Source: Ruminococcus flavefaciens 007c (GTDB lineage: Bacteria > Bacillota > Clostridia > Oscillospirales > Ruminococcaceae). From it: 64,000 nt of DNA. Numbering within the stretch: position 1 is the stretch's first letter; each line of letters opens with the position of its first letter. Shown one piece after another: positions 9,402 through 17,049 of the stretch. Under the pieces are notes generated by a model, which had not been told where the DNA came from, did not search any database, and worked only from the letters and a program-made list of their open reading frames with translations. The stretch spans positions 1 through 64,000 of the forward strand of contig NZ_ATAX01000017.1 in the NCBI RefSeq assembly GCF_000571935.1, in the 5' to 3' direction. Made by a program: the position numbers and the translations under genes.

Positions 9402-9758
9402 TCATTCGAGAAATATAGAGATATTATCTATATCACAGTTTTGATACAGCTCAGGTGCAATATTCTGAGCGATATTATCTACGTAATAAATATCAAAGTC
9501 ATCTCTATATTCCTTTAGCTTATATTCCTCAGACTGAATATGCTGTACAAAAGCCCACCAGACGTATATAAACACCATAGTAATTTTATTCTTCTTTTTT
9601 GCCGCATCAAACAGATAGATATATGCAGGCATGGAGGACTTAGAGGTGATTTCCTCGTCTTTATCCATCTGGCTTATCCAATATTCAAGCTGCTTCGTAA
9701 ACTCTGCGGTAGTCCCGCAGCATACGTCATAGGCATAACGAGCTATCTCATTCTGCAA
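9402..9758 (-). CDS. Hypothetical protein, 118 aa
   Basis: The only in-frame start is TTG at 9758 with a weak RBS, so the N-terminus may be wrong or lost. It is an acidic protein with a hydrophobic middle (ITMVFIYVWWAFVQHI), not clearly a membrane helix. It is transcribed in the same direction as the two replication remnants, 59 bases upstream of them. The family was not recognised. Confidence 0.45.
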   Translation of the reverse strand: MQNEIARYAYDVCCGTTAEFTKQLEYWISQMDKDEEITSKSSMPAYIYLFDAAKKKNKITMVFIYVWWAFVQHIQSEEYKLKEYRDDFDIYYVDNIAQNIAPELYQNCDIDNISIFLE

Positions 9759-9840
9759 AGCAGTTTCCCGACCTACACTATTCTGTGCATATATACATCA
9801 AAACAGATTATTCAAGTTCTCCTTGCGAGGTAGTATGATA

Positions 9841-9868
9841 AAGGGGCGACTAATCCAGGTCGCCTTTT
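9841..9868. terminator. GC stem with flanking A and T runs
   Basis: GGCGAC (9845-9850) pairs with GTCGCC (9859-9864) around TAATCCAG, with AAGG and TTTT extending the stem. It could be a terminator or, read on the minus strand, part of the leader of the 118-aa gene. Confidence 0.4.
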
Positions 9869-9884
9869 GATGTAAAAATAAGTC

Positions 9885-9950
9885 TAAGCAAGTACATAGA
9901 CCAAATTAGAATATCTAAAATAGTCTATAGATTAAACTAGACTAAATTAG
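9885..9950. repeat. Cluster of TAGACTA-like heptamers
   Basis: TAGACCAAATTAG (9897-9909) and TAGACTAAATTAG (9938-9950) differ by one base. Between and beside them are TAGTCTA, TAGATTA and AAGTCTAAG. This AT-rich array lies upstream of the 118-aa gene and the replication remnants. It could be a repressor operator array or old iterons. Confidence 0.35.
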
Positions 9951-10067
9951 GCATAGTGGGAATACGGAAATGGAACCTGCAAAACAACGACAGCTATTAC
10001 CACAGTCAAGCGAGATGTACAACTGCAGGAATAATAAACAGTCAATGTTGAAAATGGGGAAAAAAGC

Positions 10068-10099
10068 CCCCTCAGAGCTTATAAGATAACTCTGAGGGG
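10068..10099 (-). terminator. Strong minus-strand terminator
   Basis: A ten-base stem, CCCCTCAGAG with CTCTGAGGGG, is followed on the minus strand by GCTTTTTT. It sits 11 bases beyond the TAA at 10110 that closes the dockerin remnant, so it was probably that gene's original terminator. Confidence 0.8.
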
Positions 10100-10109
10100 A
10101 TATGTTTTG

Positions 10110-10322
10110 CTTAAACGTAGTCAATAGCAGCGTTCATCAAAGAATAATACTGTATCCTCTTACATTATAAAGATAATACTCCATAGATGGCCATTCTGTT
10201 ACATAGTTACCGTCGCTGTCTCTGAGTGATGCAGCGTATGAGTAGTAAGCAAGAACGAGACTCGCATCTGTCGCATTGATCTGGCCGTCTCTGTTAATGT
10301 CATAAGCAACAAGCACGATCAT
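10110..10322 (-). pseudogene. Frameshifted dockerin remnant of a lost cellulosomal protein
   Basis: The readable frame contains one clear dockerin repeat, YDINRDGQINATDASLVLAY, with its Ca-binding Asp/Asn residues, then continues to GYSIIL and stops at 10137. One frame over, the sequence reads LMNAAIDYV and ends with TAA at 10110, next to the terminator, as a Ruminococcus dockerin end would. At least one indel and loss of everything upstream are implied. It shows that the host locus was broken when neighbouring DNA arrived or was deleted. Confidence 0.6.
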
Positions 10323-10533
10323 ATGATTATAAATGTCTCTATTATACTGTGTGGGTACGTCCTTCCAAGTTTGTCAGTAGGGATTGCTCAATCGGCGGAG
10401 AATGAAAATCCCGATTTTACGCCATTTTCTTAAAATCCGGTATTTTTGGATAGTTCCGAGCGAGGGATAAAGTTCTATTTTTGAAATGTTCATTCTGGCA
10501 GAATATCCCCTTATCAGAGGGATAAATGAAAAA
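10323..10533. other. Gene-free junction DNA
   Basis: No supported gene lies between the dockerin remnant and the terminator of the integrative element. Neither an obvious target duplication nor a core site is visible, but the left end of the element must lie in or near this stretch. Confidence 0.3.
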
Positions 10534-10599
10534 CAGCCCACCAGGTATGTCTCCGTCTTACGAATTATATCGTAATTTGGAAACACACCCAGTGGGCTG
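10534..10599 (-). terminator. Long terminator hairpin of the recombinase operon
   Basis: CAGCCCAC pairs with GTGGGCTG. The arms continue with near-complementary sequence and an inner palindrome (TTACGAATTATATCGTAA). On the minus strand the stem is followed by TTTTTC. It follows the four-gene operon. Confidence 0.65.
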
Positions 10600-10723
10600 C
10601 TTCATTATTTACTTTTATGTATCGGCCTCACGGATCTTCCGCATCTGGATGCGATGGAAATATCATTCGGCGCTTATTGCAATAAACCCCAATATATGGT
10701 ATAATACAGCTGATATCTACAGT

Positions 10724-11104
10724 TCAGCCTACCAGATGTCCTTCCTGCACACGATACGCCGTTGTAAGGTCGAATACGACCAAATCTCGGTCAGGCACAG
10801 CTATGCCGCGTATACGGTATGTGGACTTCATATCCCAGCCGCAGGTCTGATATATAAAACGTACCATATCCATGCTTTTGAGCTCATAACTATCGTGTGA
10901 AGTATCCTCTGACAGCTGATGAGCTCCGCTTGACTTATAGCTGCACTTCTCAACAGCCAGCTTTCCATTCTCCGGATCTAACAGAAATCTGAAATACTGC
11001 GGTAAGCCAATAGCTTTCAGAGTTGTCTTGAATACAGTGATCCGTCCATATGCAACCGAGAAGCTGATTCCAAGATCAGCATTCTCCCACGACAGGTTCT
11101 CCAT
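10724..11104 (-). CDS. Stand-alone recombinase-associated module, short form
   Basis: 126 aa, almost entirely (residues 11-113) one module that also forms part of the next two proteins upstream. Anchor segments are GRITVFKTTLKAIG, FRFLL, KLAVEKC, GWDMKSTYRIRG and LVVFDL. These match in order the 264-aa protein (SITFNTACINGLEDV, VQLLL, KFAVKGC, HWDSKCRYKILG, YVFDL) and the recombinase C-terminus. The start overlaps the previous gene by 29 bases, so translation is probably coupled. No catalytic motif is visible. A role as DNA-binding or regulatory partner of the recombinase is inferred from the shared module and operon only. Confidence 0.65.
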   Translation of the reverse strand: MENLSWENADLGISFSVAYGRITVFKTTLKAIGLPQYFRFLLDPENGKLAVEKCSYKSSGAHQLSEDTSHDSYELKSMDMVRFIYQTCGWDMKSTYRIRGIAVPDRDLVVFDLTTAYRVQEGHLVG

Positions 11105-11870
11105 CTGACACCTCCTCTTCTACGTCAGGGTATACTTCGCCCGTAGAATTTGCAGGGGCAGAATTATCCTCAAGAGTAAGCTGCTTGCCAGCCTGCTCGA
11201 TCTCCACAGGTTTCTTGTCGCCTGTGAGCATAGCTACGTTGATATACCCGTTCTCGACTGTGACCTGTGTCTGCTTTTTATGCTCTTCCACAGGGACTCC
11301 GAATGTTCCAGCAATATCCTCGGAGTAGTATCCCTTCTTGTAGTCCACGGTCTCGTCGATCACTTCGCCCTTCTTGGGCTTTTCACGGAATGTCTCCTTC
11401 ACGATCAGGTCGAAAACATAATAGGTCTCGCCCTCAAACTCAATCTTATAGCCCAGTATCTTATAACGGCACTTAGAATCCCAATGCATGAGTTCATACA
11501 GCTTATCCGTAAAATCGGGGCAGGTCATCTTACGGCTCTTACGCTTATCCGGCTTGGCTATGCACCAGCGCAGAGCATCCTTGTCGTTCTCCTGACAGCC
11601 CTTGACCGCAAACTTTTTCTCGTCTTCGCAAAGCAGCAGCTGTACAAAGACCACATCTTCCAGACCGTTGATGCAGGCGGTATTGAATGTGATACTGCCT
11701 TTTCTGATCGTAACAGCCGGATCACGCAGGTGTGCAAACAGTTCCTTGCGGACAACCACAAAGTTATAGCTTCCGAAAGCCTGTTCCAGCTCTCTTCTTC
11801 GGAGTTCCTTTTCGGTAGTCAGTTCTTCGAGCGTCATTTCTTCACTCGTCGGCATCATCTGCTCGGTCAT
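11076..11870 (-). CDS. Stand-alone recombinase-associated module, long form
   Basis: 264 aa. Residues 1-45 are helical and acidic, and 52-157 are the module shared with the genes on both sides. The region around 178-195 (SEDIAGTFGVPVEEH) resembles the recombinase segment WGAGFGTPIVS, so the homology runs beyond the core. The C-terminal 60 residues are acidic and low complexity. It overlaps the recombinase gene by 29 bases and the short form by 29 bases. No known family was recognised. Confidence 0.65.
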   Translation of the reverse strand: MTEQMMPTSEEMTLEELTTEKELRRRELEQAFGSYNFVVVRKELFAHLRDPAVTIRKGSITFNTACINGLEDVVFVQLLLCEDEKKFAVKGCQENDKDALRWCIAKPDKRKSRKMTCPDFTDKLYELMHWDSKCRYKILGYKIEFEGETYYVFDLIVKETFREKPKKGEVIDETVDYKKGYYSEDIAGTFGVPVEEHKKQTQVTVENGYINVAMLTGDKKPVEIEQAGKQLTLEDNSAPANSTGEVYPDVEEEVSDGEPVVGEC

Positions 11871-13698
11871 ATCCTAAGTCCCATCCTTCCATAATTGTTT
11901 CGGCTTCCTTCATCAGCTCTGCAAGAGTTTCTGAAGATAGTGCATTCATTTCTTCTATAACCTTTGCCGGTCTGAGAACATCCCAGTCACCACTGTAGTG
12001 CTGCTGTGACAGCAGATGTCCGCGTGTAATCGATACGATCGGAGTTCCAAAACCTGCACCCCATGACGGCGGATAGACTCTCACAGTTTCCTGAACCACG
12101 ATCTGCTCCTCATCATCTTTTTCCGGGACGATGACCTGCTCTACTGTTTTCGACACTACGGGTTCGTCCAGTTCAAATAAAAGGAGCTTATCAGAGCCGT
12201 TGCTGCGGAATTCTCCCTTAAATCTGTACTTGCCGTCATCCTCCCACGACATCAGGCTGAATATGACCTTTGCCAGCCCACGGCAACTCATGCTGTTCAC
12301 GATCCACTTATCTTCTTTCAACCTTCCCCAGTGGATCGCATTCGGATTATCGCTCTCACAAGGGCGGATCGCGATGCAGTTATTCACAGTGTTGATAAGC
12401 AGTTCAACGTACTCTACATCCTCAAATTTCTTTAAGCACGCAGTACTAAAGCGCATCTTTCCGCCTGAAATCGTCAGAGACAGGTTATCAGAAGATGGAA
12501 AGAAATGTGAACTGACACGCTGATATCCGTTCAGATTCAGCTTTAGACCTGACTGGACATATTCTTCCTTTTCAATAACGGTCTGAACACTTTCACAGGC
12601 CTTCTGATAGTCCTCAGGAGAAAAGCCCTCCCAGTTCCGGTCAATCGGAACATATCCTTTGAGCGCACCGTCCACCACAACGCTTAGCACGGGCAGGGCA
12701 TGCTTTTTTCTTTTGTAAAATGCAGATGCGCGGATAATCTGGGCAGCATTGAATACTTCACGGCTGATGATAGCATCGTGATGATCACGCTTTCTATATT
12801 TGGGGAGCTTGCCGTCATTTTTTACTGCCTTATGCGTTTTGAAATCAGGCGTGTAAGTCTTATGAGCAAGGACATCGCCGCAATGACGCTCATTGTCTAT
12901 AATTTGGGTTATCCATGAAGATTTCCACTCGGTATTGCCAAGCTTGGTCTCACGCTGATAATCCGTCAGAAGATCGGCAATTTCCTTACTTGACCATCCG
13001 TTCACATACAGATAGTAAATGACCTTGACTGTCTCCGCCTCGGACTCGTTTATTACCAGTCCGCCGTCCTCGTCGTTGTCATAGCCCAGAAGCTCCGGAG
13101 TCAGGAAGATTCCGTTCTGGAAACGGCGCTGGACAGACCAGTTCATGATGAAGGACTTGGAGCGTGACTCCTCCTCGGCAACAGTAGCGAGGATAGTCAG
13201 AAGCATAGTGCCTTCTGCGCCCAGTGTGCAGAGATTGTTTTCATCAAAGCGCACGCCAACACCGTAGTTTTTCAACTCCTGAACGATAGAGAGGCAGTCA
13301 ACAACATTTCTGGCGAAACGAGCGATGGATTTCACAAGGATAAGCTGGACTTTTCCTGCTTTTGCATCCTCGATCAGAGACAGCATACCTGCACGGTGAG
13401 ACAATTCGGTTCCGGAAATACCTTCATCACTGTAGATGCCGGCAAACTCCCAGTTCGGATTCTCATTGATACGCTTGGTGAAATCATTGACCTGTAATTC
13501 AAACGAGGAGGTCTGCTCGTCATTCTGTGTAGAGACACGGACATAGGCAGCGACCTTCATCTTCCTGTTTTCAATATCAAGGTCACTATCTTCATTTGCA
13601 GGGATGACTTCAATCTCTGAAGGATCGATTCCCTTGTATTTTTCCCTGATCTCGCCTTTATGTTCAGAATTCCTGATTCTGCGCTTTGACGCCTTCAT
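11842..13698 (-). CDS. Large serine recombinase with a non-standard C-terminal module
   Basis: 618 aa. Residues about 47-185 are the resolvase-type catalytic domain, with the nucleophile in YVRVS (Ser56) and the catalytic region KSIARFARN. Residues about 200-320 are the Recombinase domain (LLGYDNDEDGGLVINESEA to NNERHCGD-like sequence). The usual zinc ribbon and long coiled coil are not visible. Instead residues 402-512 carry the module found again in the two downstream genes. The enzyme would cut and rejoin DNA at att sites through a 5' phosphoserine link. The C-terminus (residues 575-618) is acidic and helical. Confidence 0.9.
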   Translation of the reverse strand: MKASKRRIRNSEHKGEIREKYKGIDPSEIEVIPANEDSDLDIENRKMKVAAYVRVSTQNDEQTSSFELQVNDFTKRINENPNWEFAGIYSDEGISGTELSHRAGMLSLIEDAKAGKVQLILVKSIARFARNVVDCLSIVQELKNYGVGVRFDENNLCTLGAEGTMLLTILATVAEEESRSKSFIMNWSVQRRFQNGIFLTPELLGYDNDEDGGLVINESEAETVKVIYYLYVNGWSSKEIADLLTDYQRETKLGNTEWKSSWITQIIDNERHCGDVLAHKTYTPDFKTHKAVKNDGKLPKYRKRDHHDAIISREVFNAAQIIRASAFYKRKKHALPVLSVVVDGALKGYVPIDRNWEGFSPEDYQKACESVQTVIEKEEYVQSGLKLNLNGYQRVSSHFFPSSDNLSLTISGGKMRFSTACLKKFEDVEYVELLINTVNNCIAIRPCESDNPNAIHWGRLKEDKWIVNSMSCRGLAKVIFSLMSWEDDGKYRFKGEFRSNGSDKLLLFELDEPVVSKTVEQVIVPEKDDEEQIVVQETVRVYPPSWGAGFGTPIVSITRGHLLSQQHYSGDWDVLRPAKVIEEMNALSSETLAELMKEAETIMEGWDLGYDRADDADE

Positions 13699-14734
13699 TA
13701 TTGCCCCCTGAGTGTGATGATTTAGCTGCTTCTCCTGGCATTATCCAATACCAGGTCTTCATTTTTCGATATGACTTAATGCCGAGTTCTATTTTGACTT
13801 CATTCATAGTTTTTTCTCCGATACGGTATTCTGCCATGAGACGCTTTATCTCCATAGCCTCCACCGCACCTTTCTCCAAAGCCATCTTTAAAAGAAAAGC
13901 TGCGCGCTCATGCTTATTGATTGGTAACTCTTCAATACTAGGCTCTGAATTACAAGATAAAACTATTCCGGGTCTCTCTGACGTACCAATCCACCTGAAT
14001 CCTGTGGTCGGACGTATCTCAAATAACAGATCTGCCCCTTTAGATTCTAGGCTGTTCTTTACCTGCCTTACAATACGGACATCCTCGTCCTCAGAGCTTC
14101 TCTCTACCTGAAGAACACTGCGAGCGGCAGCAACAACATCTATACTGCCTAGTCCACGATACAGATCCTTTGCACCTTCATTTTTACTGAAGTGTCCAAT
14201 CAGTACAACAGCACATTTATATGTTGATGCCCACATTCCAATGCGGCGCATCAGTTTTCTTGCTTTTCCTGCCATCTGGAGGTCAGAATCATTACCGATA
14301 TATGATTGAATCGGATCAATAACCACAAGACGAGGATTCCATTCGATAATAGCTCTACGGATTCGCTCATCATCAAGAGTCAGTCCATTGTAGACTTCTT
14401 CATCAATAAAAGCTATATTCCGGCAGTCGGCACCCGCGGCAACAAGTCTTGGTTTTATCGTATCCTTAACTCCATCCTCGGAACACTGATAAATGACCCT
14501 CTTCGGAGAACCAAATGATCTGCCATCAGGAGTTTGACCACCTTTTGAGAGTTCTGCGATCAAACTCATCATCAAGCTTGACTTTCCGCAGCCGGGATCG
14601 CCTTGCAGAAGTGTGATTTTACCAAGAGCAATATACGGCTGCCACAGCCAGCTGACGGGAACCGCTGATATGTCACTAAATAAAGTTAGTATTTTCGATT
14701 CCACAGTATTGCACACTCCCGTCTCAGTCATCAT
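13664..14734 (-). CDS. RepA-like AAA ATPase
   Basis: 356 aa. Walker A is GDPGCGKSS (residues about 45-53) and Walker B is RLVVIDPIQ. The order resembles the AAA_25/RepA (RecA-fold hexameric helicase) group found in plasmids and integrative elements. The C-terminal 80 residues look like a winged helix (MEIKRLMAEYRIGEKTMNEV). It is the first gene of the operon and overlaps the recombinase by 35 bases. It may unwind DNA for element replication or act with the recombinase. Confidence 0.85.
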   Translation of the reverse strand: MMTETGVCNTVESKILTLFSDISAVPVSWLWQPYIALGKITLLQGDPGCGKSSLMMSLIAELSKGGQTPDGRSFGSPKRVIYQCSEDGVKDTIKPRLVAAGADCRNIAFIDEEVYNGLTLDDERIRRAIIEWNPRLVVIDPIQSYIGNDSDLQMAGKARKLMRRIGMWASTYKCAVVLIGHFSKNEGAKDLYRGLGSIDVVAAARSVLQVERSSEDEDVRIVRQVKNSLESKGADLLFEIRPTTGFRWIGTSERPGIVLSCNSEPSIEELPINKHERAAFLLKMALEKGAVEAMEIKRLMAEYRIGEKTMNEVKIELGIKSYRKMKTWYWIMPGEAAKSSHSGGNNEGVKAQNQEF

Positions 14735-14747
14735 TATTTCATCTTCA

Positions 14748-14829
14748 ATTATACAGTATGTAAGGATATCTTACAACGAACCAATGGATAGAATAATAGC
14801 GGTTTATTAGAACCAATAGATAGAATTAT
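14748..14829 (-). promoter_or_regulatory. Promoter of the ATPase-recombinase operon with two direct repeats
   Basis: Minus-strand TTGTAA (14771-14776), 17 bases, TATAAT (14748-14753). The spacer contains the dyad GTAAGATATCCTTAC. Upstream lie two copies of GAACCAATRGATAGAATWAT (14778-14797 and 14810-14829), 32 bases apart, about three helical turns. They fall between this promoter and the divergent regulator gene and are likely binding sites for the XRE protein or an activator. Confidence 0.6.
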
Positions 14830-14891
14830 CTCTTAAGATGGTGCAATAGTAGGGAGAAAAGCAACCGCCATCTTAAAATTCAGAAAACAGC

Positions 14892-14920
14892 TTGCTATGT
14901 GTTCAACATGATGGTAATAT
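14892..14920 (+). promoter_or_regulatory. Promoter of the XRE regulator
   Basis: TTGCTA (14892-14897), 17 bases, TAATAT (14915-14920), 40 bases before the start. The spacing is ideal and the hexamers are close to consensus. Confidence 0.55.
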
Positions 14921-14959
14921 ATATACTGCCATGCGGGCCATATAGAAAGGCTGAATTAT

Positions 14960-15301
14960 ATGGATGCAAAATTCGATTTAATCGGTATGCGGATTAAACT
15001 CTTTAGAGAAAACAATGGTTTATCGCAGGAGGAGCTGGGAGACAGAATTGGCATTTCGAATAGACACTTAAGCAAAGTTGAAACGGGTGCCAAAAACCCA
15101 AGTCTTGAACTTGTACTGAAAATAGCTAATGCTCTAAAAATCACTGTAGACGACCTCCTCACAGATTATCTTACAAATTCCAATGAGGAGCAGAACACAG
15201 AATTGCTGACTTTTTTCAGTGACTGCACTCCTGCGGAAAAAGCTATCCTCATGGATATGCTCAGACACATGAAAAAGCTCCTTCAGGAGCACGGAATCTA
15301 A
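14960..15301 (+). CDS. XRE-family repressor of the integrative element
   Basis: 113 aa with a good RBS (AGAAAGG). Residues 8-62 form a Cro/C1-type helix-turn-helix (LSQEELGDRIGISNRHLSKV). The rest is a helical tail probably used for dimerisation. It is divergent from the ATPase-recombinase operon and faces the direct repeats, so it probably controls excision genes. Confidence 0.85.
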   Translation: MDAKFDLIGMRIKLFRENNGLSQEELGDRIGISNRHLSKVETGAKNPSLELVLKIANALKITVDDLLTDYLTNSNEEQNTELLTFFSDCTPAEKAILMDMLRHMKKLLQEHGI

Positions 15302-15306
15302 AACAA

Positions 15307-15381
15307 AAATACTGCCCGCATAGGCAGCAGAGCATCCGGATCAGGTCTTGGGTGCTTCTGCTCTCTACACGGGCAGTATTT
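15307..15381. terminator. Bidirectional terminator
   Basis: AAATACTGCCCG (15307-15318) pairs with CGGGCAGTATTT (15370-15381), with an inner stem GCAGAGCA/TGCTTCTGC. It separates the convergent XRE gene and the 136-aa gene. Confidence 0.75.
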
Positions 15382-15392
15382 CTCATATATTT

Positions 15393-15803
15393 TTATTCGC
15401 CGGCTTTCAGCGCATAGTACAGTTTGGTGATGTATTCAGCCAGTTCGGCGCTCATATTCATCACAACCGATTTGCCGGAGATATTATCCAGCATTTCCTT
15501 GGCGGATGCAAAGATATCTCCAATATCGGAATCCGAATGATCGGTTTGATCTGCTTTCACAAATGCAACCGCTTCATCGATCAGTTTTGCAAGGTGCTCG
15601 CCTTCAAGCACTGTCTTTAGCGGAATCGCATCCTGATCTTTGGCAAGAGCCGGAAGCTTCAGCACAATACCTTCGCTGAGCACAGCAGCCAGTTTTTGCT
15701 CGGCATCCTTACATCTGACAAGATATGTGCGTAGCAGAATTGCGATAATACGATCTCCGAAAGGAATGTCATCAATGCTCACAGAGTAAAATGGATGTTT
15801 CAT
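15393..15803 (-). CDS. Hypothetical protein, 136 aa
   Basis: RBS TAGGAGGT, start ATG. It is soluble and mostly helical (for example IAILLRTYLVRCKDAEQKLA), with no recognised family and no membrane segment. It stands alone between two terminators. It may be cargo of the element on its left. Confidence 0.55.
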   Translation of the reverse strand: MKHPFYSVSIDDIPFGDRIIAILLRTYLVRCKDAEQKLAAVLSEGIVLKLPALAKDQDAIPLKTVLEGEHLAKLIDEAVAFVKADQTDHSDSDIGDIFASAKEMLDNISGKSVVMNMSAELAEYITKLYYALKAGE

Positions 15804-15906
15804 TTTATGTACCTCCTACGTGGGTTTCTTTTGCTTATCAGCTTACTACAAAAAAATTTACATTGCAAGAGGTAACAGAAAAGTTTGTAATAGCATTACA
15901 AAAACG

Positions 15907-15973
15907 ATGCCCACAAACTATGCTTTCAATCGGCAAATTATCTATGCCATTTGAAGACGTAGTAAGTGGGCAT
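15907..15973 (-). terminator. Terminator of the UDP-sugar operon
   Basis: ATGCCCAC pairs with GTGGGCAT across a long loop. The minus strand continues CGTTTTTG. It lies directly after the epimerase stop. Confidence 0.5.
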
Positions 15974-15978
15974 TATGT

Positions 15979-17046
15979 TTATTTATAGTATTCAGCGTAC
16001 CACTGCGCGAACTTTCTCAGTCCTTCACGGATGCTGATCGTCGGTCTGAAACCGTAGTCATCCTCCAGAGCTTTACTGTCCGCATAGGTCACAGGTACAT
16101 CTCCGGGCTGCATTCCGACTAGTTCTCTGTGTCCCTCAAAGTCATAATCAGCCGGAAGAACACCTGCATTCACAAGCTCTTCCTGTAATGTGCTGATATA
16201 GTCCAGCAGGTTCTCAGGAGTACCGCCGCCGATGTTATACACGGCATAAGGCGGAAGCGGCAGTCCGTCCTCGCCGTTCTGCTTCTCCGGCGCTCCCTGC
16301 ATGACTCTGTATACGCCCTCAACAATATCGTCAACGTATGTGAAGTCGCGCTTGCAGTTGCCGTAGTTGAAGATCTTGATCGTCCCGTCTTTCGCTAAAG
16401 TGTTCGTAGCTGAGAAGTAGAACATATCCGGTCTGCCTGCAGGACCATAAACTGTAAAGAAACGTAAGCCGGTTGAAGGAATGTTGTAGAGTTTGGAATA
16501 GCTGTGAGCAAGAAGCTCGTTGCTCTTCTTAGTTGCAGCGTAAAGACTTACCGGATTATCCACCTTGTCCTCAGTACTGAACGGAACCTTCTTGTTTCCG
16601 CCATAGACAGAAGAGCTTGACGCATACACAAGATGCTCTACAGGATTATGACGGCAGGCTTCAAGGATATTGTAGAAACCGATGATATTGCTTTCAATAT
16701 ACACATCCGGGTGGTCGATGGAATAACGGACACCTGCCTGTGCTGCTAAGTTGACCACTACATCAAAGTGATACTCAGCAAACAGCTTGTCGATCAGTGC
16801 CTTATCGCCAATTGAACCTTTCACAAATATGTGTCTGACTGGCGAAGTGATCGCAGCTTCTTTGATAAGAGACAGACGATATTCCTTCAGTGCCGGGTCA
16901 TAGTAGTCATTCATATTGTCAAGAGAGACCACTGTGCCGGATGACATTTCTTTCAGCAGTCTCAGCACAAGGTATGCACCGATGAATCCGGGAGAACCGG
17001 TCACAAGGATGGTCTTGCCGTTTAAATCAATTCTGGTTTTGCTCAT
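15979..17046 (-). CDS. UDP-glucuronate 4-epimerase-like enzyme
   Basis: 355 aa, extended short-chain dehydrogenase fold. The NAD-binding motif GSPGFIGAYL is near residue 17 and the active-site YxxxK is in YAATKKSNEL, with the preceding Ser in ASSSSVYGG. The segment SLDNMNDYYDPALKEYRL is typical of enzymes that turn UDP-glucuronate into UDP-galacturonate. It begins three bases after the stop of the dehydrogenase that makes UDP-glucuronate, so the pair forms a complete two-step pathway. No glycosyltransferase lies nearby. Confidence 0.85.
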   Translation of the reverse strand: MSKTRIDLNGKTILVTGSPGFIGAYLVLRLLKEMSSGTVVSLDNMNDYYDPALKEYRLSLIKEAAITSPVRHIFVKGSIGDKALIDKLFAEYHFDVVVNLAAQAGVRYSIDHPDVYIESNIIGFYNILEACRHNPVEHLVYASSSSVYGGNKKVPFSTEDKVDNPVSLYAATKKSNELLAHSYSKLYNIPSTGLRFFTVYGPAGRPDMFYFSATNTLAKDGTIKIFNYGNCKRDFTYVDDIVEGVYRVMQGAPEKQNGEDGLPLPPYAVYNIGGGTPENLLDYISTLQEELVNAGVLPADYDFEGHRELVGMQPGDVPVTYADSKALEDDYGFRPTISIREGLRKFAQWYAEYYK

Positions 17047-17049
17047 ATC

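Noticed and set aside
10374-10586. Minus-strand frame of 70 codons near the left end of the integrative element
   Set aside because: Runs through a terminator hairpin, has no RBS and resembles nothing; treated as junction DNA.
15791-15988. Plus-strand frame of 65 codons between the 136-aa gene and the epimerase
   Set aside because: Overlaps the start of one gene and the terminator of the other and has no RBS.
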